DNA from: Streptomyces sp. L2
Lineage (GTDB): Bacteria; Actinomycetota; Actinomycetes; Streptomycetales; Streptomycetaceae
NCBI RefSeq assembly: GCF_004124325.1
Contig: NZ_QBDT01000001.1
Location: 5,394,001 to 5,458,000, forward strand
Direction: 5' to 3'
DNA length: 64,000 nucleotides
The notes beneath the pieces are model-generated. The model was not told the origin of the DNA and did no database searches. It saw nothing but the letters and a program-made list of their open reading frames with translations. Positions 1 to 8,886 of the stretch are shown here, in pieces (within the stretch, counting starts at the first letter, position 1; every line of letters starts with the position of its first letter). The position numbers and the translations under genes were made by a program.

Positions 1-219
1 GCGGGCGCCCGCTCGGGCGACGGCGTCGCCATCGGCCCCGAGGAGAACGCGGTCGTCTTCGACTGGGAGCCGACCGTCATGGCCGGCGCCGAAATGCTCG
101 GCCGCCGCGGCGAGGACCACCGCTTCGAGGAGCCCCGGCCCGCGGCGCAGCGCCGCCGCGACCGTCAGGCCGAACGCGACGAGACCGAGCGCGAGTACGA
201 CGACTTCGAGCCGTTCTAG
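1..219 (+). CDS. obgE: GTPase Obg, C-terminal end (partial)
   Basis: The first 72 codons read in frame to a TAG at 217-219 and give the tail of an Obg/CgtA GTPase. Visible are the end of the OCT (Obg C-terminal) domain, with a segment reading VVFDWEPTVMAG, and an acidic, arginine-rich tail ending in DDFEPF. Obg is a ribosome-associated GTPase acting in 50S assembly and, in Streptomyces, in the onset of differentiation. The G domain lies outside the window. In actinobacteria obg commonly sits near proB and proA, which follow here at 5433-8763 after a cell-wall gene cluster, so the context agrees. Confidence 0.88.
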   Translation, partial: AGARSGDGVAIGPEENAVVFDWEPTVMAGAEMLGRRGEDHRFEEPRPAAQRRRDRQAERDETEREYDDFEPF

Positions 220-389
220 CCCGCTTTCTTCACCGAGGGAATCACCACCGCGGCAGCCGTGCCGGCCTCATTGATCGCCAATTCTCACCAAGAGAGTCAT
301 CTGATAGCTTAAAAGCGATCCCAAGGCCGGAACGGAGGTGCGAGGGGCTGGTCCGACCTGACCCGGTCTAGGGCGTTCCCTCGGATGCG

Positions 390-1205
390 ATGCTGCAACT
401 GCACAAGCTCGAGCGCTACAAGGACGATCAGGGAAATGAGATCGTCTACGACGGAGAAATCCGCGAGGACAAGATCGATATCCGGTTCAAGGGGTCGAAC
501 AATACCCTTGTGATCAGCCCCGAGGCGGATATACGGGATCTCCTCATCACCTTCACGGGAAACGACGGGAAGATCGAGATCGGCCCGACCACGAAGAAGC
601 GCGCGGGTCTCCGCTTCGAATTGCGCTGCGGGCACGAGTCGCGGATCTGGATCGGTGAGAACGTCGGCTGCGCCGGCCGCACCTTCATCTCCGCCGTCGA
701 GGGCGTGTCGGTGACGATCGGCGACGACGTCATGTTCGCCAAGAACATCGAGGTGCGCGGCGACGACACCCACCCGATCTTCGACGTGCGCACCGAGAAG
801 CGCATGAACCCGTCCCAGTCGATCGTCGTGGGCGAGCACGTCTGGATCGCGAAGCACGCGGTCGTGATGGGCGGCGTCACCATCGGCAACGGTTCGGTGA
901 TCGGCTTCCGTTCCATCGTGACCTCGAACATCCCGAACAACGTCGTCGCGGTCGGGGCGCCGGCCCGCGTGGTGCGCAAGAACATAGCCTGGGAGCGCCC
1001 CGAGGTCGTGCCGCGCCGCCCCAACGAGCAGTACCCGCGCAAGGGTGAGAAGTCCCCGAAGTACTGGAACCTCACCGACGAGTCGGCCGTCCCGGCGAAG
1101 CCGGTGGTAGTACGGCAGCAGTCCGGCACGGGCGCGCGGCGCCTGGCCCGGCGCCTCCCGGCCCCGGTGAAGCGAGCGGTGCGGAAGCTGATGCCCTCCC
1201 GCTGA
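390..1205 (+). CDS. Left-handed beta-helix (hexapeptide repeat) acyltransferase
   Basis: This 271-residue protein has hexapeptide repeats of the left-handed beta-helix fold, roughly residues 80-200 (for example VTIGDDVMFA, VVGEHVWIAKHAVV, VTIGNGSVIG), and the usual exit GAPARVVRKNI. Such enzymes transfer acetyl or other acyl groups from a CoA donor to sugars of cell-envelope polymers. The basic C-terminal tail (about 45 residues, rich in Arg and Pro) is not part of the fold and might contact membrane or polymer. It converges on three genes for a teichoic-acid-like polymer, so a decorating role there is an inference. No clear ribosome binding site precedes the ATG. The 5' third uses AT-ending codons unusually often for this genome. 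Confidence 0.8.
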   Translation: MLQLHKLERYKDDQGNEIVYDGEIREDKIDIRFKGSNNTLVISPEADIRDLLITFTGNDGKIEIGPTTKKRAGLRFELRCGHESRIWIGENVGCAGRTFISAVEGVSVTIGDDVMFAKNIEVRGDDTHPIFDVRTEKRMNPSQSIVVGEHVWIAKHAVVMGGVTIGNGSVIGFRSIVTSNIPNNVVAVGAPARVVRKNIAWERPEVVPRRPNEQYPRKGEKSPKYWNLTDESAVPAKPVVVRQQSGTGARRLARRLPAPVKRAVRKLMPSR

Positions 1206-1220
1206 ACCCCACACGGCCCC

Positions 1221-1270
1221 ACAGCAGTTCACCCCGGTACGGATTCCTCCGTACCGGGGTGAACTGCTGT
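1221..1270. terminator. Bidirectional intrinsic terminator (23-bp perfect stem)
   Basis: A perfect inverted repeat: arms 1221-1243 and 1248-1270, 23 bp each, with the loop TTCC. It lies between the convergent acyltransferase (stop at 1205) and epimerase (stop at 1299), so it can terminate both. No strong U-tract follows, which is usual for streptomycete terminators. Confidence 0.85.
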
Positions 1271-1298
1271 CAGACGCTTGCCGTGCGCCGCGGGCGCG

Positions 1299-2372
1299 TC
1301 ACCGCGCCCCGGCGGCCGACTCCAGGTGGGTCACCATGCGGTGCAGCCCCGCGGGCAGGTCGACCACCGGGCTCCAGCCGAGGGCCGCCAGCTTCGCGCT
1401 GTCCAGGCCCTGCTTCTTGGTGAGGCTGTAGGAGCGTTCGTCGGACTCGTTGCTGAACCGCAGGCGCAGCCCGCGCTCCGGGTGCACTTCGGTGAACAGC
1501 TCGGCCAGGCGCCGGATGGAGACCAGTCCGGCCGGGTCCGCGACGTTGTACGCCACCTGGTCACCGCGGAGCAGCGCGTAGAACATGCCCGCGATGGCGT
1601 CGGCCACGTACGTGTACGTCCGCACGCCGGAACCGTCGCTGTTGAGCACGATGTCCTTGCCGTTCACCACGTTCGCGGCGAAGTCGGCCTGCACGCGGCC
1701 GTCGTCGAGCGCCATGCCCGGGCCGTAGATGTGACCGAACCTGACGGCACGGCAGGTGATGCCGTACTGGGCCTGGTAGGTGACGCAGATCGTCTCCGCG
1801 GCCCGCTTGCCCTCGGCGTAGCACGCCCGCGGGTTGAGGATGTCGAAGCCGCCGTAGCTCTGCTCGTCGATCAGCTCGGTCTCCAGGGCCTGGGCGCCGT
1901 AGACCTCCGCCGAGGACATCAGGACGAAGCCGCGGCTGCCCTTCTCCACGCACAGGTCGAGCAGGTTGAACGTGCCCAGCAGGTTCGCCTTGATCGTGCT
2001 GACCGGCTGGCTGCCGTGCAGGGCGGGCCGTGCGGCGCTCGCCCCGTGGATCACGTAGTCGACCGGGCCGTCCAGTTCGAGCGGCGCCGACACGTCCTGG
2101 ACGACGAGGTGGAAGTCCGGGCGGTCGAGGATGTCCGCGAGCAGCCGCCGGGCCTTCTCCCCGTTGCGCACCAGACCGTGCACGGTGATGCCCAGCCCGT
2201 GCCTGTCGTTCAGCGCCAGCAGGGTGTAGACGGCGTACGACGGCAGCATGCCGCTGGCGCCGGTGACCAGCACGGAGCAGCCGGCCAGCTCACTCCACGG
2301 CAGGTCGCGGTCGAGGATCTCGTCGAGGTCGCGCGCGATGACGGCGCTGGAGACGGTGGTCACTGAACTCAC
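1299..2372 (-). CDS. NAD-dependent epimerase/dehydratase (extended SDR)
   Basis: A 357-residue extended short-chain dehydrogenase/reductase. A nucleotide-binding glycine motif VTGASGM lies near residue 36. Further on are a catalytic serine region (MSSAEVYG) and the YxxxK pair in CYAEGKRAAE, followed by substrate-domain motifs RFGHIYGPG and YVADAIAGM. These enzymes epimerise, dehydrate or decarboxylate nucleotide sugars. The GTG start at 2372 overlaps the stop of the upstream cytidylyltransferase (GTGA), indicating translational coupling; an in-frame GTG at 2363 is an alternative. Being co-transcribed with a CDP-polyol-type cytidylyltransferase and a glycerophosphotransferase-type polymerase suggests it prepares an activated sugar or polyol for a wall glycopolymer. 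The exact substrate cannot be read from sequence. Confidence 0.83.
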   Translation of the reverse strand: MSSVTTVSSAVIARDLDEILDRDLPWSELAGCSVLVTGASGMLPSYAVYTLLALNDRHGLGITVHGLVRNGEKARRLLADILDRPDFHLVVQDVSAPLELDGPVDYVIHGASAARPALHGSQPVSTIKANLLGTFNLLDLCVEKGSRGFVLMSSAEVYGAQALETELIDEQSYGGFDILNPRACYAEGKRAAETICVTYQAQYGITCRAVRFGHIYGPGMALDDGRVQADFAANVVNGKDIVLNSDGSGVRTYTYVADAIAGMFYALLRGDQVAYNVADPAGLVSIRRLAELFTEVHPERGLRLRFSNESDERSYSLTKKQGLDSAKLAALGWSPVVDLPAGLHRMVTHLESAAGAR

Positions 2373-3085
2373 ATGCCTACGATCTGCTGGTTCTCGATGA
2401 TCTCGAAGAACGTCCGGCAGAGGTAGAAGTCCTCGGCCGTGGTGATCTTTATGTTCGAGCGGGGGCCGACCACCCGGTACAGCTTGTGGCCGTACCGGTG
2501 CATCAGGGAGCAGGAGTCGATCGAGTCGTGCTCGCCCTCGGAGACCGCGCGGTCGTACAGCGAGAGGATCTGGCCGAGGCGGAAGCTCTGCGGGGCCTGC
2601 GCGGCGTAGATGTGGTCGCGCGGGATCACGTCGTCGACGTGCTCGGCCGCGCTGGAGACCACGGTCTCGTTGAACTTCGTGCAGGTGATGGCCGAGCCGT
2701 GCTCGTGCACGGTCTCGATGTTGGCGCTGATCAGCTTCCCGTCGATCAGCGGCCGCACGCCGTCGTGGATCAGCACGACGCTGTCCTCGGGGCACTCGGC
2801 GGCGACGGCCTTGAGCGCGTTGTGCCGCGACTCCTGGCCGGTCTTGCCGCCGTCGACGATCCACCGGACCTTCTCGATCTCGTACCGCGTGAGCAGCTTC
2901 GTCATGTGCTCGCGGTACTCGGGGAGGATCGCGATGGCGATCGCGTCGATGTCCGGGTGGGCCTCGAAGTGCTCAAGGGTGTGGATGATGATCGGCTTGC
3001 CGTGGATCTCGAGGAACTGCTTGGGCAGGGCCCGGGAGTTCATCCGCGACCCGATGCCGCCGGCGAAAAGCAATGCGATGTTCAT
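2369..3085 (-). CDS. IspD/TarI-family cytidylyltransferase
   Basis: A 238-residue member of the IspD/TarI family. The CTP-binding loop is visible at the N-terminus (FAGGIGSRM, then LPKQFLEI), with GQESRHNAL near residue 85, HDGVRP near residue 107 and the C-terminal PRSNIKITTAEDF. The reaction is transfer of CMP from CTP to a polyol or methylerythritol phosphate. I favour a TarI-like role (for example ribitol-5-phosphate to CDP-ribitol) because the next gene upstream is a teichoic-acid polymerase family member and the next downstream an SDR enzyme. Genuine IspD normally sits near ispF, which is absent here. A good ribosome binding site (GGAGG, about 7 bases upstream) lies inside the end of the preceding gene, three bases away. 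Confidence 0.82.
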   Translation of the reverse strand: MNIALLFAGGIGSRMNSRALPKQFLEIHGKPIIIHTLEHFEAHPDIDAIAIAILPEYREHMTKLLTRYEIEKVRWIVDGGKTGQESRHNALKAVAAECPEDSVVLIHDGVRPLIDGKLISANIETVHEHGSAITCTKFNETVVSSAAEHVDDVIPRDHIYAAQAPQSFRLGQILSLYDRAVSEGEHDSIDSCSLMHRYGHKLYRVVGPRSNIKITTAEDFYLCRTFFEIIENQQIVGM

Positions 3086-3088
3086 GGT

Positions 3089-4810
3089 TCATGCCTCCGA
3101 CTGGTCACTGAGCGGTTCGTCGCCCGGCGCCGTATCGTCCGGGGCGAGATCGAGCCACTGGTGATCTCCGCCCGTCTGCCTGTCACTGGGATCGCCGAGG
3201 ATCAGCCAGTCGATCACCCGGTCCGCCGAGTTGGTGTCGACGAAGTCGAAGTTCTCCTCGCGGAACTGGGCCACCTTCGAGGTGTCGAAGTCCTCGTCCT
3301 GCAGGGCCTTGAGCAGTGCGTCGAACGTCACGCAGATCTTGCCGGGCGCGACCGAGTCGTAGTCGCGGTGGAATCCACGGATGACCGAGTAGCTGTCCTT
3401 GTCGTACGCGTAGAACAGGATCGGCCGGTCGAGCAGCGTGTACTCGTAGATGATGGACGAGTAGTCCGTGACGAGTACGTCGGTGACCTGCAGCAGGTCG
3501 TTGGTGTCCGGGAACGACGCGAAGTCCAGCAGCCGGTCGGAGTATTCCGCGGGTATCGGCACGGAACCCGGTATGAAGTGGTGCATGCGGAACAGGACGA
3601 CGTACTTGTCCCCGCAGACCTCGTGCAGTTTCGCGAAGTCGATGCGGTCGTAGTCGTAATGCGCGTCGGAAATTCCCTTGCCGCGGAAGGTCGGCGCGAA
3701 CAGGACTATCTTCTTGCCCTTGAGCTTCGGGTTGGCGGTGAAGAAGTCCTCGACGACCTTACGCGAACGCTCCTTGTCGAGGAACGTGTCTATTCGGGGC
3801 AGGCCGGTCGGTACGACCGCCGACTCCTCGATACCGAAAGCCTCGGCGTACACCGGCACCAAATGCTCGGAACCGGTGATCACGTAGGTGTACTTGCGGT
3901 GGGCGTTGGTCAGCTTCGGCGAACCGTAGCGCCCGAACCGGCTGTAGCCGACGGACTTGAAACCGCTTCCGGCGTGCCACAGCTGGATGATCTTCGTCTC
4001 CGGGGAGATGCCCAGCTGCGCGATGAGCCCGAAGTAGTCGTCCATCAGCACGACGTCCGACGTCGCGAGCAGGTAGATGAGACGCAGCGTCGTCCACTTG
4101 TTGGCCGTGGACGGGATCCGGAACGAGTGGTTGAACGTCCACTCCTTGTCGAGACCCCGCTCGATCATCCGGTCGTGGACGCGCGCCAGGTTGCCGCCGA
4201 GGCCGGTACGCATCTCGGAGGCGAACAGGATCCTGTTGCCGCGCGGCGGGTTGAGACGGCGCGAGAGCGAGTAGACGCGGTTGGCGAGCTTGCGGCGCCG
4301 GGCCCGCGGCAGCACCTTCAGTCCGATGCGCTTGCCGAGCGGCTTCTTCGGGCCCTTGTTCGGACCCTTCTTCTTCTTGGCCGGTCCGGCACTGCGGAAC
4401 AACTGGTACGTCCGCATGAGGAACTCGGGGTTCTCGTCGTCGTCCGAGATTCCGAAGGCGATCACGTACGCGGTGCGGTTGCGATCGTAGAGGAAGGTGC
4501 GGGAGTCCACGTCCAGGCGGTCAATGGCCGTGAGGTCGAAGTCCGCGGCGGGCAGCCGCTCCTCGCCGGCGACCGGGACGACACGCCACGTGCCGTTGGG
4601 CACCTGACGGCGGTCCTGGAAGTTGGTGACGTTGATCTCCAACCGGTGCTGTTCGGCATCGATTTGCCGAGAATTCACCGGAAACTCGCGCTCACCGTCG
4701 ACAATCAGGAAACGGAGAGTACTAGGATCTCCGGTGAAGTCCGAGACGACCGCGGTGAGAGAAAGGTGTACGCGCTCCCAGGAAATCGTCGCTATAGAGC
4801 AACGTGCCAT
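3089..4810 (-). CDS. CDP-glycerol glycerophosphotransferase family protein
   Basis: A 573-residue protein of the TagB/TagF/TarL family, peripheral membrane enzymes that polymerise glycerol- or ribitol-phosphate from CDP-activated donors onto a lipid-linked primer. The N-terminal 130 residues look like a beta-rich accessory domain. A lysine-rich linker (KKKKGPNKGPKK, about 146-157) follows and may bind membrane. The catalytic part shows LWHAGSGFKS (about 277-286), FAPTFRGKG (371-379), FRMHH and TDYSSIIYEY. I chose the ATG at 4810 because GGAAGGA precedes it at proper spacing; an in-frame TTG at 4843 lacks such a site. This is the first gene of a three-gene unit with the cytidylyltransferase and epimerase. 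GC is lower than in the flanking housekeeping genes. Confidence 0.88.
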   Translation of the reverse strand: MARCSIATISWERVHLSLTAVVSDFTGDPSTLRFLIVDGEREFPVNSRQIDAEQHRLEINVTNFQDRRQVPNGTWRVVPVAGEERLPAADFDLTAIDRLDVDSRTFLYDRNRTAYVIAFGISDDDENPEFLMRTYQLFRSAGPAKKKKGPNKGPKKPLGKRIGLKVLPRARRRKLANRVYSLSRRLNPPRGNRILFASEMRTGLGGNLARVHDRMIERGLDKEWTFNHSFRIPSTANKWTTLRLIYLLATSDVVLMDDYFGLIAQLGISPETKIIQLWHAGSGFKSVGYSRFGRYGSPKLTNAHRKYTYVITGSEHLVPVYAEAFGIEESAVVPTGLPRIDTFLDKERSRKVVEDFFTANPKLKGKKIVLFAPTFRGKGISDAHYDYDRIDFAKLHEVCGDKYVVLFRMHHFIPGSVPIPAEYSDRLLDFASFPDTNDLLQVTDVLVTDYSSIIYEYTLLDRPILFYAYDKDSYSVIRGFHRDYDSVAPGKICVTFDALLKALQDEDFDTSKVAQFREENFDFVDTNSADRVIDWLILGDPSDRQTGGDHQWLDLAPDDTAPGDEPLSDQSEA

Positions 4811-5432
4811 CGTTGTCCTTCCGTCCGTGATACCGCCGCGCAACTGTGAGGGCCTGCGCGACGGCTACGGGGCCTGCCTGCGCGAGGTGGGGGGGCGACC
4901 GTGGGAGCATAGCGTACTGGCCCAGGGCAGCCCTAAGTCGTGACGGGGGCCACTGGTTCCCCCCTTGGCGGCTCAAAGGGCCGCGTTCCACAGGGTAATG
5001 CCCGCATACGTCGACGAGCGCCACGCCGCCGGGATAAACCGTTTTCACCAGGACACGGGCAAAGAGGGTTACCCGGCCCCGTCCCTATCGTCACCGGACT
5101 ATCACGCTGCGCAATGAGTGGCCGCCGGCCTGGCCTTCCGCCGCGGCCTCTCCGGCCGTGCGCCGCACACATCTCGTTCACCGTGCGCACATTCCGTCAA
5201 GACCGGCCGCCCCGCGCACCGGAGACCGCCCGCCGCCGTGGCGCACGTCACGTGAGCGACGACACTCGACGGCACTCGACGCCTCGTCAGTCCCGTCCGG
5301 CGGCCTCCCCGTGAGCCGGGTCCGGGTGGCGGGGAGACTGCCGGACCCTGAGCCGGGTCCGGGTGGCGGCGCGAGCCGTCCGTGTACTGGACGAATGCAC
5401 GCCGGCCGCCCTCCCTCACGTAGATTCGGCAC
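4811..5432. other. Divergent intergenic region without a gene
   Basis: About 620 bp between the leftward glycopolymer operon and rightward proB. The open frames here have neither codon bias nor recognisable protein. It holds several GC-rich short inverted segments and the direct repeat at 5313-5369, and must contain two divergent promoters. The only promoter element I can place is the -10 box (TAGATT, 5421-5426) just before proB. Confidence 0.5.
5313..5369. repeat. 20-bp direct repeat upstream of proB
   Basis: The 20-mer GAGCCGGGTCCGGGTGGCGG occurs at 5313-5332 and again at 5350-5369, a spacing of 37 bp, with related sequence between. It lies 64-120 bp before the proB start, so it could be a regulator-binding or slippage-derived repeat. 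No function can be assigned. Confidence 0.7.
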
Positions 5433-6692
5433 GTGGACATGGGCGTGCAGTCGAACCGACACGAAGACCACGAAGACACGGGCAGCGAGGCGGCAGGGCC
5501 ACGGCAGGCCGTGCGCGAGGCCCGCAGGGTCGTCGTCAAGGTGGGCTCCTCGTCCCTGACCACCGCCGCGGGCGGGCTCGACGCCGACCGCGTCGACGCC
5601 CTCGTGGACGCGCTGGCCAAGGTGCGAAACATGGAGGTGGCCCGCAGGGCCTCCGTTGAGGGTGGTGGTGGGCGACGGGTGGGCGGGGGAGAGAAGGAGA
5701 TCGTGCTGGTCTCCTCCGGCGCCATCGCCGCGGGACTCGCCCCCCTCGGGCTGCGCCGCCGCCCCAAGGACCTCGCCCGGCAGCAGGCCGCCGCCAGCGT
5801 CGGCCAGGGCCTGCTCGTCGCCCGCTACACCGCCTCCTTCGCCCGGTACGGCGTCCGCGTCGGACAGGTGCTGCTCACCTCCGACGACATGAGCCGCCGC
5901 GCCCACCACCGCAACGCCTCCCGGACGCTGGACAAACTGCTCGCCATGGGCGCCCTCCCCGTCGTCAACGAGAACGACACCGTGGCCACCGACGAGATCC
6001 GCTTCGGCGACAACGACCGCCTCGCCGCCCTCGTCGCCCACCTCGTCCACGCCGACCTGCTGGTCCTCCTCTCCGACGTCGACGGCGTCTACGACGGCGA
6101 CCCGAGCAGGCCCGGCACCTCCCGGATAGCGGAGGTGAGGGGGCCGGAGGACCTCGCCGGCGTCGAGATCGGCAGCGCCGGCAAGGCCGGCGTCGGCACC
6201 GGAGGCATGGTCACCAAGGTCGAGGCCGCCCGCATCGCGGCCGCCGCTGGCATCCCCGTGGTGCTCACCAGCGCCGTGCACGCGGCCGACGCCCTGGCCG
6301 GCGGCGACACCGGCACCTACTTCCACCCCGCCGGCAAACGCTCCGCCGACCGGCTGCTCTGGCTCCAGCACGCCTCCACCCCGCGGGGCGCGCTGACGCT
6401 GGACGACGGCGCCGTCCGCGCGGTCGTCGACCGACGCACCTCGCTGCTGCCCGCCGGAATCGCCGCCGTGGAGGGCGAGTTCAGCGCCGGAGACCCCGTC
6501 GAACTGCGGGACACCGCCGGGCGCGCCGTGGCCCGCGGGCTCGTCAACTTCGACGCCAAGGAGATCCCCCAGCTGATCGGGCGTTCGACCCGTGAGCTGG
6601 CCCGCGAACTGGGCCCCGCCTACGAGCGCGAGGTCGTCCACCGGGACGACCTGGTGATCCTGCACGGAGCGCGGGGCCGAGACCGCACGTGA
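5433..6692 (+). CDS. proB: Glutamate 5-kinase
   Basis: Catalyses ATP-dependent phosphorylation of L-glutamate to glutamyl-5-phosphate, the first step of proline synthesis, in the cytoplasm. The 419-residue protein has the amino-acid kinase domain (VVKVGSSSLT at 34-43, VLVSSGAIAAGL from 91, VVNENDTVATDEIRFGDND, SDVDGVYDGDP, AGKAGVGTGGM) and a C-terminal PUA domain (GALTLDDGAV to the end). It is longer than the usual roughly 370 residues for two reasons: a polar N-terminal extension of about 25 residues, and an insertion at about 66-86 between the helix ending in LAKVR and the strand beginning EIVLVSS (see separate entry). The GTG start has TAGATT six bases upstream, suggesting a leaderless mRNA. 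A later GTG at 5511 would give a more typical N-terminus. Confidence 0.93.
   Translation: MDMGVQSNRHEDHEDTGSEAAGPRQAVREARRVVVKVGSSSLTTAAGGLDADRVDALVDALAKVRNMEVARRASVEGGGGRRVGGGEKEIVLVSSGAIAAGLAPLGLRRRPKDLARQQAAASVGQGLLVARYTASFARYGVRVGQVLLTSDDMSRRAHHRNASRTLDKLLAMGALPVVNENDTVATDEIRFGDNDRLAALVAHLVHADLLVLLSDVDGVYDGDPSRPGTSRIAEVRGPEDLAGVEIGSAGKAGVGTGGMVTKVEAARIAAAAGIPVVLTSAVHAADALAGGDTGTYFHPAGKRSADRLLWLQHASTPRGALTLDDGAVRAVVDRRTSLLPAGIAAVEGEFSAGDPVELRDTAGRAVARGLVNFDAKEIPQLIGRSTRELARELGPAYEREVVHRDDLVILHGARGRDRT
5628..5690 (+). repeat. Candidate in-frame insertion inside proB
   Basis: About 63 bp (21 codons) encoding a Gly/Arg-rich stretch (residues about 66-86) interrupt the proB kinase domain between a helix and the strand carrying the VSSGA motif, where the family normally has a short turn. 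The DNA contains an imperfect hairpin (arms GGCCC and GGGCC around 5642-5652) and is G-rich on this strand, unlike the C-rich coding sequence beside it. I infer insertion of a short palindromic element that kept the frame; the boundaries are approximate. Confidence 0.5.
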
Positions 6693-6892
6693 ACACGTGC
6701 GCGAACCCGCCCGCGCCGGAGCGGAACCGCCCGTAAACCGGGGAGGGACGACCGCCTCCGCCGGGGGACGTTCCGTAAAACCCCCACACTGAGCCCTGCG
6801 GCCTGCTCAACTTTGACTCAGGGGCGCGTGCGCCCCGGGAACGTGTTGAAGGGACAGGTTCCGTCAAGGGTTCTCGCGTGAAGGAGGCCGTC

Positions 6893-7318
6893 GTGAGACG
6901 AGTGCGCCCGGGGGCGGCGTCCCGCGGTGCTCTGACGAGCGTCGCGGCCGGGGACACCTACGAGGAGCCCAGGGACCTGCCCCGCCTGTGGCACGTCACC
7001 CTCAGCGTCTCCGGGGACAAGGTGCCCCTGCCGGATCTGCGGCGCGCCCTGGAGCAGCTCGCCCACGACCACCCCTTCCTGCTGACCAGCAGATACGCCG
7101 GCGACCACGCGGAGATCCGGTACTGGGAGGAGGCCCGCGACCTGCACGACGCCGCCGCCGTGGCGCTGCGGCTGTGGGGCGAGCACCGGCAGAGCGCGGG
7201 GCTGCCGGCGTGGGAGATCGTCGGCCTGGAGGTCATCGACCGGGAGACCTACCACCAGCGCATCGCCGAGGGCTACGGCCCGGCCCCGGCGACACCGGTG
7301 GGGGTCCACCCGTTCTGA
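6893..7318 (+). CDS. Conserved protein of unknown function between proB and proA
   Basis: A 141-residue protein with no motif I recognise. After about 25 N-terminal residues it reads as a compact alpha/beta domain ([66 protein letters not shown]). The predicted content is soluble, with no signal peptide or membrane segment. I chose the GTG at 6893 because AAGGAGG lies five bases upstream; a GTG at 6878 is possible. Codon use is typical for the genome. Its position between proB and proA on the same strand is compatible with co-expression, but that is not evidence of a role in proline synthesis. Confidence 0.75.
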   Translation: MRRVRPGAASRGALTSVAAGDTYEEPRDLPRLWHVTLSVSGDKVPLPDLRRALEQLAHDHPFLLTSRYAGDHAEIRYWEEARDLHDAAAVALRLWGEHRQSAGLPAWEIVGLEVIDRETYHQRIAEGYGPAPATPVGVHPF

Positions 7319-7476
7319 CGGCCCGCACCCTGGCCGTCCCGGTTCGGGGCGCCCTGAGCGGGCCGCAGGCGCTCCGGTCTGCCGGGTGCCAGTGCCCCGC
7401 GTGTGCGGTGTTTCGTCACGTCTCGCGGTGTGGGACGACAGCTGAACGGCTCCGCACGGCGCACTACGCTTCCCTC

Positions 7477-8763
7477 ATGACCACGCTCTCGCCGTACGAC
7501 TCCCTCTCCCCGGTCACCCAGGCCGCCTACCGGGCCAAGGCCGCCGCGGCCGACCTCGCGCCGCTCCCGCGCGCCGAGAAGGACGACGCGCTGCTCGCGA
7601 TCGCCGACGCCCTGGAGGTCCGCACCAGCGAGATCGTCGAGGCCAACGCCCTGGACGTGGCCAAGGCGCGCGAGAACGGCACCAGCGAGTCCATCGTCGA
7701 CCGGCTCACCCTCACCCCCGAGCGGGTCCGCGCCATCGCCTCCGACGTCCGCGACGTCGCGAAGCTGCCCGACCCCGTCGGCGAGGTCGTCCGCGGCTCC
7801 ACCCTCCCCAACGGCATCGACCTGCGTCAGGTCCGCGTCCCGCTCGGCGTCGTCGGCATCATCTACGAGGCCCGCCCGAACGTCACCGCCGATGCCGCCG
7901 CCCTCTGCCTGAAGTCCGGCAACGCCGTCCTGCTGCGCGGCTCCGCCTCCGCCTACGCCTCCAACACCGCCCTCGTCCGGGTGATCCGCGACGCCGTCGG
8001 CGGCGCCGGGCTGCCCGCCGACGCCGTCCAGCTGGTGCCCGGCGAGAGCCGCGACTCGGTGCGCGAGCTGATGCGGGCCCGCGGACTCGTCGACGTCCTC
8101 ATCCCGCGCGGCGGCGCCTCCCTCATCCAGACCGTGGTCAGCGAGTCCACCGTCCCGGTGATCGAGACCGGCACCGGCAACTGCCACGTCTACGTCGACG
8201 CCGACGCCGACATCGACATGGCCGTCGACATCCTGATCAACTCCAAGGCCCAGCGGCCCAGCGTCTGCAACGCCGCCGAGACCCTGCTGGTCCACCAGGA
8301 CATCGCCGCCGAGTTCCTGCCGCGCGCCCTCGACGCCCTCGCCGACGCCGGGGTGACCGTGCACGCCGACCCGCGCGTGCTGGCCCACGCCAAGGACTCC
8401 AGGGCCACCGTGGTCGAGGCGACCGCGGAGGACTGGGAGACCGAGTACCTCTCCTACGACATCGCCGCCGCCGTCGTGGACTCGCTGGACAGGGCCGTCG
8501 AGCACATCCGGCTGTGGACCTCGGGCCACACCGAGGCGATCGTCACGACCTCGCAGCAGGCCGCCCGCCGCTTCACCCAGCTGGTCGACTCCACCACCGT
8601 CGCCGTGAACGCCTCCACCCGCTTCACCGACGGCGGCCAGTTCGGCTTCGGCGCCGAGATCGGCATCTCCACCCAGAAGCTGCACGCCCGCGGCCCCATG
8701 GGCCTGCCCGAGCTGACCAGCACGAAGTACATCGTCACCGGCGACGGACACGTACGCCGCTGA
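7477..8763 (+). CDS. proA: Glutamate-5-semialdehyde dehydrogenase (gamma-glutamyl phosphate reductase)
   Basis: Reduces gamma-glutamyl phosphate with NADPH to glutamate-5-semialdehyde, the second step of proline synthesis. The 428 residues are full length for ProA, an aldehyde-dehydrogenase-fold enzyme. Visible are [29 protein letters not shown], the IPRGGASLI loop, [13 protein letters not shown], and the catalytic cysteine in [43 protein letters not shown] near the C-terminus is nearly diagnostic when read in parts. TACGCT lies at 7465-7470, six bases before the ATG, without a Shine-Dalgarno sequence, so a leaderless transcript is likely. It works with proB at 5433, separated by a small unknown gene. 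Confidence 0.97.
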   Translation: MTTLSPYDSLSPVTQAAYRAKAAAADLAPLPRAEKDDALLAIADALEVRTSEIVEANALDVAKARENGTSESIVDRLTLTPERVRAIASDVRDVAKLPDPVGEVVRGSTLPNGIDLRQVRVPLGVVGIIYEARPNVTADAAALCLKSGNAVLLRGSASAYASNTALVRVIRDAVGGAGLPADAVQLVPGESRDSVRELMRARGLVDVLIPRGGASLIQTVVSESTVPVIETGTGNCHVYVDADADIDMAVDILINSKAQRPSVCNAAETLLVHQDIAAEFLPRALDALADAGVTVHADPRVLAHAKDSRATVVEATAEDWETEYLSYDIAAAVVDSLDRAVEHIRLWTSGHTEAIVTTSQQAARRFTQLVDSTTVAVNASTRFTDGGQFGFGAEIGISTQKLHARGPMGLPELTSTKYIVTGDGHVRR

Positions 8764-8886
8764 GCCGGGCCCGGCGCCCGGCCGCGCCGCCGGACCCCGT
8801 GCGGTCCGGCCGCGGAGACGTCTCGGCAGGCGGATGAATTTCCATACCGTCTGCCCAAATTGACCCCCCAGGTCTACTCTGGACCC

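Noticed and set aside
2486..4849. Plus-strand frame of 787 codons opposite the cytidylyltransferase and polymerase
   Set aside because: Val/Arg/Asp-rich shadow translation; the minus-strand genes have clear family motifs.
4850..5110. Possible c-di-AMP (ydaO-type) riboswitch before the glycopolymer operon
   Set aside because: A GGGGGAACC segment occurs on the minus strand, but the GGGTGAAT-type motif and the other conserved parts are missing.
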